Origin: Lachnospiraceae bacterium UBA4317
GTDB lineage: Bacteria > Bacillota_A > Clostridia > Lachnospirales > Lachnospiraceae
Direction: 5' to 3'
Assembly: GCA_002394525.1 (NCBI GenBank)
Contig: DGUF01000279.1
Location: 1-5,281, forward strand
Length of the DNA: 5,281 nucleotides
Shown: positions 5,138 to 5,281 of the stretch, piece after piece
How the letters are laid out: the number at the start of each line of letters is the position of its first letter
Position numbering within the stretch: position 1 is the stretch's first letter
Notes under the pieces: generated by a model
What the model was told of the DNA's origin: nothing
Database searches by the model: none
Seen by the model: only the letters and a program-made list of their open reading frames with translations
Made by a program: the position numbers and the translations under genes

Positions 5138-5281
5138 TCAGTGTGCATGCGCCAGGGCGGTGAGAAAATCCTGGATCAGGTCCTCCGCGTCCTCGATCCC
5201 GACGGACACGCGCACCGTGTCCTCGAAGACGCCGGCATCCGCGCGCTGCCGGTCCGTGTTTTTTGAGAAGATGGTGGTGGA
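5138..5281 (-). CDS. C-terminal end of a Cys/Met-metabolism PLP enzyme, probably O-acetylhomoserine sulfhydrylase (MetY-like); 5' part outside window
   Basis: Reading the - strand from the window edge gives 47 codons and a TGA stop whose complement lies at 5138-5140. The peptide begins STTIFSKNTDRQ and contains DTVRVSVGIEDAEDLIQDFL, the C-terminal signature of the cystathionine gamma-synthase/O-acetylhomoserine sulfhydrylase family (fold type I PLP enzymes). The Arg in VRVSVGIED (24th visible residue) is the family's substrate carboxylate-binding arginine. The PLP lysine and the residues that separate MetY, MetB, MetC and MGL lie outside the window. The position usually filled by His after STT is Ile here. 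MetY is preferred because the facing genes match the HcyS/HcyF/HcyD set that works with MetY in Wolinella. The gene is convergent with the LysR-type regulator, so it must use its own promoter. Confidence 0.82.
   Translation of the reverse strand, partial: STTIFSKNTDRQRADAGVFEDTVRVSVGIEDAEDLIQDFLTALAHAH

Noticed and set aside
1..5281. CRISPR arrays, insertion sequences, tRNA or rRNA genes, integrase or attachment sites
   Set aside because: Reading through the window showed no direct-repeat array, transposase, tRNA-like cloverleaf or rRNA sequence. The region looks like ordinary metabolic genes.

Overview
This window looks like part of a sulfate-assimilation and sulfur-incorporation locus from an anaerobic Gram-positive bacterium, most likely a moderately high-GC member of the Clostridia. 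That placement is an inference. It rests on strong AGGAGG-type ribosome binding sites, G/C-rich third codon positions, an oxygen-sensitive type siroheme/ferredoxin sulfite reductase, and the gene combination itself. I could not run a database search.

Layout. Seven genes run on the + strand with short gaps of 14 to 98 nt: (1) the 3' part of a CysN-type sulfate adenylyltransferase GTPase subunit with an extra C-terminal domain (1-1233); (2) a small siroheme sulfite reductase carrying two [4Fe-4S] ferredoxin clusters (1282-2163); (3) a TusA-family sulfurtransferase (2244-2483); (4) a ThiS/MoaD-like sulfur carrier ending in Gly-Gly-Gly-Ser-Cys (2545-2754); (5) a ThiF/MoeB/HesA-family E1-like adenylating enzyme (2769-3575); (6) a JAMM/MPN+ metalloprotease (3674-4093); (7) a LysR-type regulator (4109-5026). 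A long hairpin closes this run. It faces the 3' end of a convergent gene on the - strand (5138-5281), the C-terminus of a Cys/Met-metabolism PLP enzyme resembling O-acetylhomoserine sulfhydrylase (MetY).

How they fit together. CysN helps activate sulfate to APS, and an APS reductase (not in view) would make sulfite. The sulfite reductase makes sulfide. The carrier, its adenylating enzyme and the JAMM protease then match the parts of the protein-thiocarboxylate homocysteine route described in Wolinella succinogenes (HcyS, HcyF, HcyD, Sir and MetY). In that route the protease trims the carrier to expose Gly-Gly, the E1-like enzyme adenylates it, sulfide converts it to a thiocarboxylate, MetY moves the sulfur onto O-acetylhomoserine, and the protease releases homocysteine. 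The system is therefore probably a clostridial version of a known type. Its distinctive features are an added TusA protein, an unusual -Gly-Ser-Cys extension on the carrier, and a CysN whose C-terminal domain looks like an eroded APS kinase without a P-loop.
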